Positions 11,001 to 20,842 of a stretch of DNA of 64,000 bases are shown here, piece after piece. The position numbers and the translations under genes were made by a program. The notes under the pieces are model-generated. The model had not been told where the DNA came from, ran no database searches, and worked only from the letters and a program-made list of their open reading frames with translations. Within the stretch, counting starts at the first letter, position 1, and every line of letters starts with the position of its first letter. Origin of the DNA: Alphaproteobacteria bacterium (GTDB lineage Bacteria; Pseudomonadota; Alphaproteobacteria; UBA8366); contig JAJFJD010000001.1 in assembly GCA_021774335.1 (NCBI GenBank), positions 62,001 through 126,000 on the forward strand, given 5' to 3'.

Positions 11001-11518
11001 AATGCACCATTCTCGGAATCGAGATAGCTGATCGTACCGTCGACGATCTGGAAACTGTCCAGCTTCACATTCAGCCGGTCATCGTCGCCGGCGCCTTGTT
11101 CATCGGTCGCAGCACTTTCCGCCGTCGTCGACGCCGCCTCGAATTGCCAGTTCGCGCGGCCGGACGCCAATTTCTCCAAATTGATGATCGGGCGGACAAG
11201 CGTCACCACGATCGCAAGCTGTCCCTCGAAAAGCGGGCCGAAGGCAACGCTAACCCGCGCCTCCGGCAGTCGAACCATATCCGGCGCACTCGCACCGTCG
11301 GCATTCGACAGCCGGACATCCTCCACACGCAGCGCCGGCCGCGGCAGGATCGTAACGTCGATATCGCCGTTGATCGTCAGATCACGGCCGGTCGCCTCCT
11401 TGACCAGCTCGGCGATCTGCTGCTTCCGCGCGTTCCAATCAACGAAACTCGGCGCGACCAGCACGCCCGCGATCAGGATAACGATGACGGCGACGATGCC
11501 GATGACCAGCTTCTTCAC
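8024..11518 (-). CDS. AsmA family protein
   Basis: 1164 aa; N-terminal TM anchor MKKLVIGIVAVIVILIAGVLVAPSFVDWNARKQQIAELVKEATGRDLTINGDIDVTILPRPALRVEDVRLSNADG typical of AsmA. Confidence 0.9.
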   Translation of the reverse strand: MKKLVIGIVAVIVILIAGVLVAPSFVDWNARKQQIAELVKEATGRDLTINGDIDVTILPRPALRVEDVRLSNADGASAPDMVRLPEARVSVAFGPLFEGQLAIVVTLVRPIINLEKLASGRANWQFEAASTTAESAATDEQGAGDDDRLNVKLDSFQIVDGTISYLDSENGAFERIEKLNSDISFDSLKGPFRLEGKAAIRGVPFAVQSSTGKLKPDAPLPFLVEVKTPGGNTELRLRGSVSDPTGDPSIKAEVTATVDDPAALLRATVGGSAPAVMAQNVSVQAGLDASAKSVMLNAIEVEFGDARFTGDIKADLSETQKVSMVLRAGNLNLDAFLDGGSDSAPKTPTDAGPEAKPADGKTASPQMKTVATAGFELPTDIEATLDVVADVVQFQGSVIRGLTVKSTLKDGRIGVEDISAVLPGNSTVGVKGSVVAANGEPQVDLSVTGRSDNLREALEWLDIDVAAVPADRLRRFTMSTDVAGTPQNLTARNIAMKLDSSRISGGLALVLRDKPAFGLRIAVDRLNLDGYLPPKERPINVKPGETTKKSEPADETPGYIDAIQMLNRFDANIDATINSITVSRTAVSGLALDLTVVNGGLDVRRLKFDDFAGVRADAKGKLNIATGQPSFEVEYRIDVTDTPRFVRFLGNPSELRNRKFGRVAASGKGSGSLESLKLNTKLEAMGSTLVLNGSVAQPLMAPQFNVAATLRAPELVKVVQLVAADYAPAAGKLGPVDLSVQAEGALGYVKLSNIAGHAGPVSLRGNADATFDGDRPKLRASLSTSEVLLDLFLPLESNRRSALPARHRIIKAAAKNITIPNNAQRWSKDRLDVAALRSVDAEISLTMSALTKDPYRLSNPKADILLENGKLKLRSFETGFSTGTITVTGEADAQTDTITAALNVAAKDVDASDVVNALRNYQVRLGPIRFGTTVKGPVAITASMATVGGNEHDLVNALNGKGRITGQLQTSFSGETRGASAVAGLAGALLGKKVKELRGVTNVAQGTDQLLSAFEGASTLNGDIVIANGVASTENLVLVGRGGRALTSGKVQLPKWTLDSVTDVTLGQDADPYLVAEMTGALDDPYVKKVSGRILRTRQTPAQQAPATTNQQPVSQPKDPLKSLLPGLLDPKSEPAPAGQPAPSGQKKVKPEDVLKGLLQGLSR

Positions 11519-11624
11519 AAATGAGTCCCCGCGTTCATTAAACCGTTAGGCCTAGCCGGCGCGTGATCGGGCACAGGCTACGGAAACACCACAAAAGGAT
11601 CAATCCATTCCTCGATAGATGGGG

Positions 11625-13253
11625 TTAGCCATCGCCGCCGTGTAGGGCCTTTAGGATAATTCCATGAAATTGCGCCATTTTGGCAAGCGATGGGCCCTGC
11701 GGGATCGCGCCGCGCCGAAGACCCGCTTTCTCGAGCCGCTCAAAAACCCCGGCGGTCCGGGTGAAAACATGCACCGGCACCTTCCAGTCAGCCTTGGGGC
11801 CGCTCACCATCGCCGGCGGTTGATGATCGCCGATCACCACCACGAACGCGTTCCGGGGGCTGCGGTGCCGCATGAACCCTTCGACCATATCGAGATTATA
11901 GGCCAGCGCACGGCCATACGCCTGGCGTAAGCGTTTCCAATCCTGTTTGCCGTCCGCCGTATCGGGTCCATTCTCCCGATATACCCCGGTATCCGAAAGC
12001 CGTTCCCAATCCTCGATATAGGGCGGAAGCGGCCCGAAAGGCATGTGGCTCATGATGGTCGGAAAGACGACGAAAAGCGGAGACCGGTCCTCCGGTGCAA
12101 CCTCATTGCGGTACAGACGCTCCAATGCGAGCTGGTCGGGAATCGACCACCATCCGAATTCCGGCCCGGCATAGTTCAGCGACGATGCATCGTAGATACG
12201 GTCGTAGCCGTAATACGCCCCTTCGGGCCAGGTCCGCTTAAGGCCAGGCATAAGGGCAACTGACCGGTACCCGGCCTTCCGAAACACATCCACCATGGTC
12301 GGCCGGCGCGTACTCAGCAGCAATTGGTAATCCTGGTTCTGCGATATCGTCAGTCCCGATAGGAAACTGGAATGCGCCAACCACGAGGCGCCGCCGAATG
12401 TGGGCGACGTCAGGAAGGCCGACGCCATATGCCAGCCCTCCGCGCCGAGTTTTTCCTCCAACCGCTGTAACCTTGGGATGACCGTGCTGGATAGGCCCGC
12501 TTCCTTGTGCGCTACCGCGCCGTATGACTCCAGGAAGAAGACGAACATGTCGCCCTTCTCCAAGCGTGCCAAATCGGACGACACGACGTCGTCCTTCATG
12601 AAATCCATCGCAGGAACGGTCCCGGCGACGGCGCGGGCCGCGAACCCGGCCTGCTTTGCATAGACCGGCGTAATCGGCAGCGCAAACCGCTTCTGGACGA
12701 CGGCAATGTCGCCACCCTGGCCGACCGCGAAGATTGCCAGCAAACCACCGGCGACCGCGATAGTGCACCGTCGCAACACTGTGATTTGCATGGCGTCGGT
12801 CACCGTCCGCACGGCCAGCCAAACACATAGGGCGACGACCGTAACGACAACACAGACCGCAACGGCGAAGAGAACCAGATCGCCGGTGGACCGGGCTTCC
12901 GCCGTCATCGCCATCACATTCGGAAGATGGGCAAGGTCGAAATAGAGATTCATCGGCCGGCCGAACAATGCGTGCGCGGTCACGTCCGCATACCGGCCGA
13001 GGATCAGAAGACAGATGCCGGCAATTGCCGACCGGCGCAGCCATCGCGGCACCGCACCGAGCCATTCACCCCACACGGCGAGAAGCAGCAGAACCACCAC
13101 AAGTTCTAGCGAAATCTCGACGGTCGGCCGGGCCCACAAAGTCGGCCAGACATTTTGAAACGCAAGCGCCAGGTTAAGGCCTGCGATGGACAGAAGCAGC
13201 AGCGCCGGCGCGACGAACCGCTGCCAGTCAATCTTCCCCGGGCGCAAGGTCAA
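11625..13253 (-). CDS. sulfatase-like (LTA synthase-type) membrane hydrolase/transferase
   Basis: Several N-terminal TM segments then MFVFFLESYGAV...SPTFGGASWLAHSSFLSGL...VVIGDHQPPAMV. ORF extends to 13367, but a TTG at 13253 avoids overlapping the upstream crotonase gene. Confidence 0.78.
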   Translation of the reverse strand: MTLRPGKIDWQRFVAPALLLLSIAGLNLALAFQNVWPTLWARPTVEISLELVVVLLLLAVWGEWLGAVPRWLRRSAIAGICLLILGRYADVTAHALFGRPMNLYFDLAHLPNVMAMTAEARSTGDLVLFAVAVCVVVTVVALCVWLAVRTVTDAMQITVLRRCTIAVAGGLLAIFAVGQGGDIAVVQKRFALPITPVYAKQAGFAARAVAGTVPAMDFMKDDVVSSDLARLEKGDMFVFFLESYGAVAHKEAGLSSTVIPRLQRLEEKLGAEGWHMASAFLTSPTFGGASWLAHSSFLSGLTISQNQDYQLLLSTRRPTMVDVFRKAGYRSVALMPGLKRTWPEGAYYGYDRIYDASSLNYAGPEFGWWSIPDQLALERLYRNEVAPEDRSPLFVVFPTIMSHMPFGPLPPYIEDWERLSDTGVYRENGPDTADGKQDWKRLRQAYGRALAYNLDMVEGFMRHRSPRNAFVVVIGDHQPPAMVSGPKADWKVPVHVFTRTAGVFERLEKAGLRRGAIPQGPSLAKMAQFHGIILKALHGGDG

Positions 13254-13272
13254 TGCGGCCCCCAACCGCGTG

Positions 13273-14067
13273 TCAGGTTCCCGTGAACTGCGGCTTGCGT
13301 TTTGCCATGAACGCCTCCCGCCCTTCCTGGTAGTCCTTGCTGTCAAAACACGCCTTCTTAAGGCCATCGAGCAAACCGTAGTCGCGGTCTTCTTTGTCCT
13401 TCAGAATTTCCGCCACCGTAAGCTTCGATGCCCGCATCGACAACGGCGCGTTCTCCGTGATCGCGTCGGTGAATTCCTGCACCGTAGCGGCCAGCGAGTC
13501 GACCGGCACCACACGATTGATCAAACCGATTTGATGCGCCTCGGCCGCCGTCATCCGCCGCCCGGTGATCAAGATTTCCTTCGCATAAGACGGGCCGACC
13601 AGCGACGCCAGCCGCTGAACATTCTCGAATGTGTAGGCGATGCCCAAACGAGCCGCCGGGATGCCGAATTGGGAATCCTCGGAGGCGATCCGGAAATCCG
13701 CGCTCATCGCAACGCCCAGGCCACCGCCCAGGCAATACCCCCGGATCATCGCGATCAGCGGCTTTTCGAATTCGCCGAGCTTGCGCCGCGAATCGTTGGA
13801 TATCCGGTCATATTCGGCAGCGGCCTCGGCGTCATTCCGCTTTTCCTTGAATTGGGAAATGTCTGCGCCAGACACGAATGCCTTGTCGCCGGCCCCCGTC
13901 ATGACGCAGCAGCGAACGTCCGGATCCTGCGAATAGTCGTCCATGACAGTGCCGATGGCTTCCCACATTTCCAGAGATACGGCGTTGCGCCGGGCCGGGC
14001 TGTTGAAGGTCAACCACCCCACCCCATCCTTCTTTTCGGCGATCATCTTGTCGGTCTTGAGTTTCAT
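13273..14067 (-). CDS. enoyl-CoA hydratase/isomerase family protein
   Basis: VGWLTFNSPARRNAVSLEMW, AFVSGADISQFKEKR, IAMIRGYCLGGGLGVAMSADFRIAS crotonase motifs. Confidence 0.92.
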   Translation of the reverse strand: MKLKTDKMIAEKKDGVGWLTFNSPARRNAVSLEMWEAIGTVMDDYSQDPDVRCCVMTGAGDKAFVSGADISQFKEKRNDAEAAAEYDRISNDSRRKLGEFEKPLIAMIRGYCLGGGLGVAMSADFRIASEDSQFGIPAARLGIAYTFENVQRLASLVGPSYAKEILITGRRMTAAEAHQIGLINRVVPVDSLAATVQEFTDAITENAPLSMRASKLTVAEILKDKEDRDYGLLDGLKKACFDSKDYQEGREAFMAKRKPQFTGT

Positions 14068-14124
14068 GGCGTCCTCTTCGGTGTTGATGCGTATCGCGCG
14101 GTTCGTGTCGTTAGCACCGGTGCG

Positions 14125-15321
14125 CTAAACGACCTGCTTGCCGCGCATTGCTTCGATCTGTTGTTCGGTATACCCGAGCTCGGCGAGAATCTCGTCCGTC
14201 TGTTCGCCCAGTTCGGGCGTCGGACGGCGAATCCTGTCCGGTTGGGATGTTCGGCTCATCATCAGCGGCTGCCCGACGATTGGAAACGTCCCAACGGCCG
14301 GACTGTCCATCGGCGTCGCTATTCCCAGATGCTGCACCTGCGGGTCGGCGAAGACCTGCTGCATGTCATAGATCGGGCCGCACGGCACGCCCGCCTCGTT
14401 CAAGGCATCGACCCAATGCTGGCTGGGCTTCGTGCTGGTCACATCGCCGATGATGCCGTTGAGTTCGTCCCGGTTTTGCCGCCGGCCCTCGAAACTGTTG
14501 TACCGGTCGTCGTCTAACAGCCGCTCCAGACCCAAAGTCTTGCAAAACCGTTCGAACAAGACCTCGCCCGAGGCGGCGATGTTGATGTGCCCGTCCGCCG
14601 TGGGAAACACCCCAGTGGGGATGCCGGTCGGGTGATTGTTCCCGGCCTGCTTGGGCACGTCGCCATCCTTGAGGTACCGCGCCGCCTGGAAGTCCATCAT
14701 CGAAATGATCGCTTGAAGCAGAGACGTGTGAACCCACTGTCCTTCGCCGGACACCTCGCGCTCCAACAACGCGATCAGAATTCCCTGCGCCAGGAACATG
14801 CCGGAGGTCAGGTCGCAGATTGGAATACCGACACGCACCGGCCCTTGCCCCGGCAAGCCCGTGACCGACATGAGACCGCCCATGCCTTGCGCGATCTGAT
14901 CGACACCGGGCCGTTTACCGTAGGGGCCGTCCTGTCCGAAACCCGAAATGCTGCCATAGACGATCCGCGGATTGACCTTGCGGCAGGCCTCGTAGTCGAT
15001 GCCGAGGCGGTGCTTCACGGCGGAGCGGTAATTCTCGACCACGACATCCGCGTCCTTGACCAGCTTGAAGAACACCTCCTTGCCCTCATCCGACTTCAGG
15101 TTGAGGGTCAGGCTTCGCTTGTTGCGGTGCAGGTTCTGTAAATCGAACCCATGACGCGCGCCAAGGGTGCCGGTCTTTTCCTTATTGATGGCGGACGGCG
15201 CTTCGATCTTGATCGTTTCCGCCCCCCAATCGGCCAACTGCCGGACTGCGGTTGGGCCCGCGCGGTGGGCGGTTAAATCGACAACCTTAAAGCGTGACAA
15301 GGGTAAAGAGCGCTCGGACAC
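14125..15321 (-). CDS. CaiB/BaiF family CoA-transferase
   Basis: FKVVDLTAHRAGPTAVRQLADWGAETIKIE, RNKRSLTLNLKSDEGKEVFFKLVKDADVVVENYR. Start placed at GTG 15321 (MSERSLPLSRF); ORF extends to 15387. Confidence 0.9.
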   Translation of the reverse strand: MSERSLPLSRFKVVDLTAHRAGPTAVRQLADWGAETIKIEAPSAINKEKTGTLGARHGFDLQNLHRNKRSLTLNLKSDEGKEVFFKLVKDADVVVENYRSAVKHRLGIDYEACRKVNPRIVYGSISGFGQDGPYGKRPGVDQIAQGMGGLMSVTGLPGQGPVRVGIPICDLTSGMFLAQGILIALLEREVSGEGQWVHTSLLQAIISMMDFQAARYLKDGDVPKQAGNNHPTGIPTGVFPTADGHINIAASGEVLFERFCKTLGLERLLDDDRYNSFEGRRQNRDELNGIIGDVTSTKPSQHWVDALNEAGVPCGPIYDMQQVFADPQVQHLGIATPMDSPAVGTFPIVGQPLMMSRTSQPDRIRRPTPELGEQTDEILAELGYTEQQIEAMRGKQVV

Positions 15322-15519
15322 CGTTAAATCCCCGCTGAGTTTGTGTGGCGTAGCGGCTCCTGCCAATGTTCGACAACGAGCCGTCACAGAATTTCCGTGT
15401 ATGCTTGCTATCTTCTTAGCTCAATCATACCGGCAAGGGAAAGTCGGCCTCAGCCGCCGAATCCTAATAATCGCCGACCATCCAACTGAATCCTCCGCTC
15501 GCGACAGGGAAGCCGCACA

Positions 15520-16917
15520 ATGACAAATAAGAATAAACGTACCGACGACACTCGCCCGATAGGCCCCTTCGACCCGCATCAGTCCCCGCCGCCCTCATTC
15601 GCTGAGCGTGTGCCCGCATTTCTGGACGGCAGCGAAACGCCACGCGAATTGTTGGAGGGATGTCTGGAACGGATCGACGCGCTGGAGCCGTCGATCGCCG
15701 CCTTCGTCCATCTCGATGTAAATGCCGCGCGCGCCGAAGCGGATGCATCGACCGCGCGATATGCAGCGAACCGTCCGCTATCGCCCATCGATGGCTGCCC
15801 CGTCGCGGTCAAGGACATCATCGAGACGGCCGACATGCCCACCCAGATGAACAGTCCGATCTTTGATCAATGGCAATCGGGCCGGGACGCCGCCTCCGTT
15901 TTTGCGTTGCGGCACGGCGGTGCGGTCATACCGGGCAAGACCGTCACGACGGAATTCGCTACCGGCGTTTCGGGTCCCACGCATAATCCATACGACTTGT
16001 CCCGGACCCCTGGCGGGTCGTCGAGCGGGTCCGCCGCGGCCACCGCCGCAGCCATGGTCCCGGTGGCGCTGGGCACCCAAACCGCCGGATCGATCGTGCG
16101 GCCAGCAGCCTATTGCGGCGTCTACGGCTATAAGCCAACCCATGCCGCCCTGAATATCGGCGGCATCCATCCGCTTTCGTTGAGCCATGACACGCTCGGA
16201 ACGCTTGCCGGCAACATGGCCGATGCATGGATTACCGCGCATTACATCGCATCCATCGTCGGCGGCACGCCGCCGCATCCGGGGCTGGACGGCCCATCGT
16301 CGCTGCCCGACGCCCGCAAACCGGAAACGCTGGTGCGGCTGTGCACCGAAGGGTGGCGGGAAGTCGACGGCTCGGTGCGGCAGGAATTCGAAACCACGCT
16401 CGATCGCATCGCCGCCAGCGGCGTCCGGATTCTCGACCGCGGCAACACGCCGGCGGTTGCCGATTTGGAAAGCCTGCTGGAGGATGTAGACAACATCGCG
16501 CGAACGGTCTCGGTCTACGAGCGCCGCTGGCCCTTTGCAGACTATGCAAAACGACATCCGGGAAAATTGGGCGAGACAGCCCAGGAACGCTTGGATACCG
16601 CCATGGCCATGACCCGCGACGAATTTCTCGATGCGCTCGCCCGGCAAACCGAAATCCGGGCACAGGTCGACGCCATCGCCGATATTGCCGACGGGTTCGT
16701 GACACTGACGGCCGCGGGGCCGGCACCGGTCGGATTGGAGAGCACCGGCAATCGGTCTTTCCAGATATTTTGGACACTGACGGCAGCCCCTTGCATTACA
16801 CTGCCCCGTCTCGCGGTCGACGGTATGCCGGTGGGCCTACAGGTACTCGGGTTCCGGGATCGTGATGCGGATATGATGGCGGTCGCGCGCTGGATAGACG
16901 CGCTTTGCATCGCCTAG
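15520..16917 (+). CDS. amidase (amidase signature family)
   Basis: PVAVKDIIETADMPTQMNSPIF, NPYDLSRTPGGSSSGSAAATAAAMVPVALGTQTAGSIVRPAAYCGVYGYKPT amidase signature. Confidence 0.94.
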   Translation: MTNKNKRTDDTRPIGPFDPHQSPPPSFAERVPAFLDGSETPRELLEGCLERIDALEPSIAAFVHLDVNAARAEADASTARYAANRPLSPIDGCPVAVKDIIETADMPTQMNSPIFDQWQSGRDAASVFALRHGGAVIPGKTVTTEFATGVSGPTHNPYDLSRTPGGSSSGSAAATAAAMVPVALGTQTAGSIVRPAAYCGVYGYKPTHAALNIGGIHPLSLSHDTLGTLAGNMADAWITAHYIASIVGGTPPHPGLDGPSSLPDARKPETLVRLCTEGWREVDGSVRQEFETTLDRIAASGVRILDRGNTPAVADLESLLEDVDNIARTVSVYERRWPFADYAKRHPGKLGETAQERLDTAMAMTRDEFLDALARQTEIRAQVDAIADIADGFVTLTAAGPAPVGLESTGNRSFQIFWTLTAAPCITLPRLAVDGMPVGLQVLGFRDRDADMMAVARWIDALCIA

Positions 16918-16944
16918 GCAGCGTCTCGCCACAGCCGCACACCG

Positions 16945-18342
16945 TCAGACGCTGATGATCTTCCCAGGGTTCATGATGTTGTCGGGATCGAGCGATTGCT
17001 TCAGAACCCGCATGACGCTGACCGCATCGCCGTGTTCCGCGGTCAAAAAGTGCATCTTGCCCTGACCGATACCGTGCTCACCGGTACAAGTGCCGCCGAA
17101 GGCAAGCGTGCGCTGGATCAGCCGGTCGTTGAGTTCGTATGCCCGCCGCATCTCGTCCGCATCATCCGGGTCGACCAAAATGATGAGATGAAAGTTCCCG
17201 TCGCCGACATGGCCGACAATCGGTGCGACGAACCCGGACGCGTCGATATCCTTCCGCGTCTCCAGAATGCATTCCGCGAGCCGCGAAATCGGCACGCAGG
17301 CGTCCGTGGCGATGCCCTTCTTGCCCGGTTCCAGCGCCAGGCCGGCGTAAAATGCGTCGTGCCGCGCCTGCCACAAAGCCGTTCGCTCTTCCGCCTTGGC
17401 GGTCCATTGGAAGGCGCTGCCGCCGAAATCGTCGGAAATCGCCCGCACCAGTTCGGCCTGTTCGGCCGCCGACGCCTCGGTGCCATGGAACTCAAAGAAC
17501 AGGGTCGGTTTTTCGTCGTATCCCTGCAGGTCCGAATAGGCGATGCAGGCGCGCATCTGCATCTCGTCCAATAATTCGATCCGGGCCACTGGAATTCCGG
17601 ACTGGATGGTCAGGATGACCGTGTTCACCGCGTCTTCCAGCGAAGGATATTGGCAGACCGCCGACGTAATTGATTCCGGGATGCCGTAAAGCCGGAGGTG
17701 GACCTCGGTGATCACGCCGAGCGTACCCTCGGACCCTACGTAGAGCCGGGTCAGGTCGTACCCCGCGGCCGATTTGCGGGCCCGGCCGCCGGTCCGCACG
17801 ATCCGCCCATCGGGCAGGACCACCGTCAGGCCGAGAACGTTTTCGCGCATCGTGCCATAGCGCACCGCATTGGTGCCGCTCGCCCGCGTGGCGGCCATGC
17901 CGCCCAGCGATGCGTCGGCGCCGGGATCGATCGGGAAGAACAGCCCGGTATCGCGGAGATATGTATTCAACTGCTTACGCGTGACACCCGCCTGCACGCG
18001 GCAATCCAGGTCTTCGCCGTTGACCTCCAGCACCGCATCCATCTGGCTCAAATCGATGCTGATGCCGCCATGGATGGCCTGGATATGTCCTTCCAGCGAG
18101 GTGCCGGTGCCGTAGGGGACGACCGGTATCCGATCACGCGCGCAGAGCGACACGATCTGCGCGACTTCCTCGGTCGATTGGACGAAACAGACGGCGTCCG
18201 GCGGCTGGATCGGGAAATAGTCCTCGCCACTGCCGTGATGATCGCGAACGGCTTTCGCCGTCGAGACCCGGTCGCCAAGAATGGCCTGCAATTCCTCGAT
18301 AAATGCGTCGGTTACGATGGCATGGGCTGCATTCGCCGTCAC
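16945..18342 (-). CDS. FAD-binding oxidase (D-lactate dehydrogenase/GlcD-like)
   Basis: FAD-binding 4 domain VPYGTGTSLEGHIQAIHGGISIDLSQMD; C-terminal CTGEHGIGQGKMHFL. Confidence 0.92.
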   Translation of the reverse strand: MTANAAHAIVTDAFIEELQAILGDRVSTAKAVRDHHGSGEDYFPIQPPDAVCFVQSTEEVAQIVSLCARDRIPVVPYGTGTSLEGHIQAIHGGISIDLSQMDAVLEVNGEDLDCRVQAGVTRKQLNTYLRDTGLFFPIDPGADASLGGMAATRASGTNAVRYGTMRENVLGLTVVLPDGRIVRTGGRARKSAAGYDLTRLYVGSEGTLGVITEVHLRLYGIPESITSAVCQYPSLEDAVNTVILTIQSGIPVARIELLDEMQMRACIAYSDLQGYDEKPTLFFEFHGTEASAAEQAELVRAISDDFGGSAFQWTAKAEERTALWQARHDAFYAGLALEPGKKGIATDACVPISRLAECILETRKDIDASGFVAPIVGHVGDGNFHLIILVDPDDADEMRRAYELNDRLIQRTLAFGGTCTGEHGIGQGKMHFLTAEHGDAVSVMRVLKQSLDPDNIMNPGKIISV

Positions 18343-18430
18343 GCCTTCCTCCCGGCCAAACGGCCATCAAATTGATCGAGAAGGAGAGTAAACCCGAGCC
18401 GGAAGCGGTTCAACCGAGCCGCGCCGCGCG

Positions 18431-19102
18431 TCAGTTAGAGCGAACGTATTCGACTTCGGAGCCGTCGCTCGCCGTGAACCGTACGCGAACCAATGTCCCA
18501 TCCGTCCGGTCGTACCAAAGCTCGCGCTGGTAGTCGCCGGTCACACGGTAATGATCCGTCGCAATCGATTGGCCGCCGACCTTGACCACATCATCGCCGA
18601 GCCGGGTCACCTGCGTTTCCATGATCGACCCGTCGACCGTGCCAACCATCTGGTTACGGTTGACCAATACAGAATTCCACAGGCTGGCCGGAACCGCCCG
18701 GGGGTCCACTTTCTCGATGGTCTTCTTGCCATTGACCGCCAAGGATTTGTCGATAGAGCGGACCTCCAGCTTGACCGGTTCGCCGTTATCGTTGGTGCTC
18801 GACTTCAGCGACGCCAGTTTGTCGCCATCCCAGACTTCCTGTGAAACGTGGCGGAAGCGGTAAAGCGGCACGAACAGCAGCTTGAAGTCGATTTCAGTCT
18901 GGATATCGACCTTCACACGGTCGCCCTTGCGGGTAAACCGGTAGCGATGGGTGCCGATGGCCTCGCCATTGCGGGTGACCACGAAATCCAATCGGTCGCT
19001 GCTCGGCAGACTGGACGGCAGCGCAGCCGCCATGCCCGCCGTCAGGCCGAGAGCGGCCACAACGAGCAACATCCTAGTCGCGCTTCTGATCAATCGGGTC
19101 AC
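18431..19102 (-). CDS. DUF6134-like exported protein
   Basis: Signal peptide; LDFVVTRNGEAIGTHRYRFTRKGDRVKVDIQTEIDFKLLFVPLYRFRHVSQEVWDGDKLASLKSSTNDNG resembles DUF6134. Confidence 0.7.
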   Translation of the reverse strand: MTRLIRSATRMLLVVAALGLTAGMAAALPSSLPSSDRLDFVVTRNGEAIGTHRYRFTRKGDRVKVDIQTEIDFKLLFVPLYRFRHVSQEVWDGDKLASLKSSTNDNGEPVKLEVRSIDKSLAVNGKKTIEKVDPRAVPASLWNSVLVNRNQMVGTVDGSIMETQVTRLGDDVVKVGGQSIATDHYRVTGDYQRELWYDRTDGTLVRVRFTASDGSEVEYVRSN

Positions 19103-19371
19103 GGTAGGTCCTGTGTCGAATTGTTTCTTTGACTAATCAAATAGGCTCGAATCCTTAATCAGCCAAGAAGCTGCATCACACCTCACGCCGATTTGAGCGT
19201 GAATCCTCCCAGGGTGGTGTGAAAATGCAACAGTCAGGTCCATGCATTCGCGGCAAATGAGGCTCAAATGCCCATCTGACCCTGCGTCGGTGTGACGCAA
19301 TCGTGACCCGCCTTCATTTGAGACGGTCCGGCAGGATGGGCATGTAGAGGCAGAGCCACGAAGGATTTCGC

Positions 19372-20826
19372 ATGAAAAAACGCCTCTCCGCGCTTGCCGC
19401 CTCGATCGCCCTCATCGCCAGCACGGCGGTCTGGGCCGATTCCGCCCCCAAGCCTGCCGGCGCGCCGGAAACGCCGCCGGCCGCCGCGAAATCCGAGAAG
19501 AAGCCCGACCAGAAAACAATGAACAAGGAAGAGCGCGAAGCTGTGCTCGTCCTCGCTGCGGCCCATCATCTCATTCATCGCGACCCGGGCCACCGGCATG
19601 CGGCGATCCACGCCCTGCGGGACCGGGGAAAAAAGGATGCAATCCCCGCGCTGATCCTGGCGCTGCGCTATTTCGACGACGACATCGACAAAGTCAACGA
19701 GGCCTTGCGCGACCTGAGCGGCATCGACGACCAGAAACAGCGCGAATGGGCGGATTGGATGCTGTGGTTGGAGGCGCATCCGGAAATCAAACCCTTCCCC
19801 GGGTTCGACGCCTTCAAAGCGCGCGCGCTGATCGCCATCGACCCTAATTTTGTCAGTTTCGTGTATCCGAAAGTGAAACACGAAATCCGGCTGGAGGAGA
19901 TCGTCTGGGGCGGCGTGCTGAAGGACGGCATCCCGTCGCTCGACAATCCCGAGCTGATCGCGCCAGAGAAGGCGACCTACCTCACCAAGGACGAGCTCGT
20001 CTTCGGCGTCGAAATCAACGGGGACGCGCGAGCCTACCCGCTGCGCATCCTCAACTGGCACGAGATGTTCAATGACGTGATCGGCGGCGTGCCGGTCGCG
20101 CTGGCCTACTGCACGCTCTGCGGATCGGGCATCCTGTTCGAGACTCGGGTCGACGGCCGTGAGAAGCCATTCGTGTTCGGCTCGTCAGGACTGCTCTACC
20201 GCTCCAACAAGCTGATGTTCGACCGCGAAACCAACTCATTGTGGAACCAATTCACCGGCCGCCCCGTCGTCGGGGAACTGACCGGCTCCGACATCGAGCT
20301 GAAAATTCGGCCCGTTACGATCACGAGCTGGCAGCAGTGGCAAAAACGACATCCCAAGACCAAGGTCCTGTCGCTCAACACCGGCCACCACCGGCCGTAT
20401 GAGCCCGGCTTGCCGTATGGCGAGTATTTCGCCAGCCCCGATCTGATGTTCCCGGCACGGACCCTGGACAAACGCCTGAAGCCGAAAGACTTCGTCTTCG
20501 CCCTGCGCGACGGCGCCCATGAGAAAGCCTGGCCGATCGCCTTCTTCAAGGACCGGCGCGTGATAAACGACCGCATCGGCGACCTTCCGGTCGTGCTGAT
20601 CGGCGATGCGGCGACCCGCACGGTCCGCGCCTATGCGTCCGAAGGAAAACAGTTCGCGTCAAAGAACGGCAAGCTGGTCACCGGCGGTCGGGCCTGGACT
20701 GAGACCGAAACCGCCCTCACCGGCCCGGACGGCAAATCGCTACGCCGTTTGGGCGGCCATATCGCCTATTGGTTTGCGTGGAGCGGCTACAAACCGAAAG
20801 CCGAGTTGGCGTCGACAGGGCCGTAA
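19372..20826 (+). CDS. DUF3179 domain-containing exported protein
   Basis: Signal peptide; YPLRILNWHEMFNDVIGGVPVALAYCTLCGSGILFETRVDG...FGSSGLLYRSNKLMFDRETNSLWNQFTGRPVVGEL typical of DUF3179. Confidence 0.85.
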   Translation: MKKRLSALAASIALIASTAVWADSAPKPAGAPETPPAAAKSEKKPDQKTMNKEEREAVLVLAAAHHLIHRDPGHRHAAIHALRDRGKKDAIPALILALRYFDDDIDKVNEALRDLSGIDDQKQREWADWMLWLEAHPEIKPFPGFDAFKARALIAIDPNFVSFVYPKVKHEIRLEEIVWGGVLKDGIPSLDNPELIAPEKATYLTKDELVFGVEINGDARAYPLRILNWHEMFNDVIGGVPVALAYCTLCGSGILFETRVDGREKPFVFGSSGLLYRSNKLMFDRETNSLWNQFTGRPVVGELTGSDIELKIRPVTITSWQQWQKRHPKTKVLSLNTGHHRPYEPGLPYGEYFASPDLMFPARTLDKRLKPKDFVFALRDGAHEKAWPIAFFKDRRVINDRIGDLPVVLIGDAATRTVRAYASEGKQFASKNGKLVTGGRAWTETETALTGPDGKSLRRLGGHIAYWFAWSGYKPKAELASTGP

Positions 20827-20842
20827 AGCCGCTGCGGTACGG

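Noticed and set aside
13186-14517. 443 aa plus-strand ORF opposite crotonase and CoA-transferase
   Set aside because: Shadow ORF; His/Arg/Pro-rich translation with no motifs, overlaps well-supported minus-strand genes.
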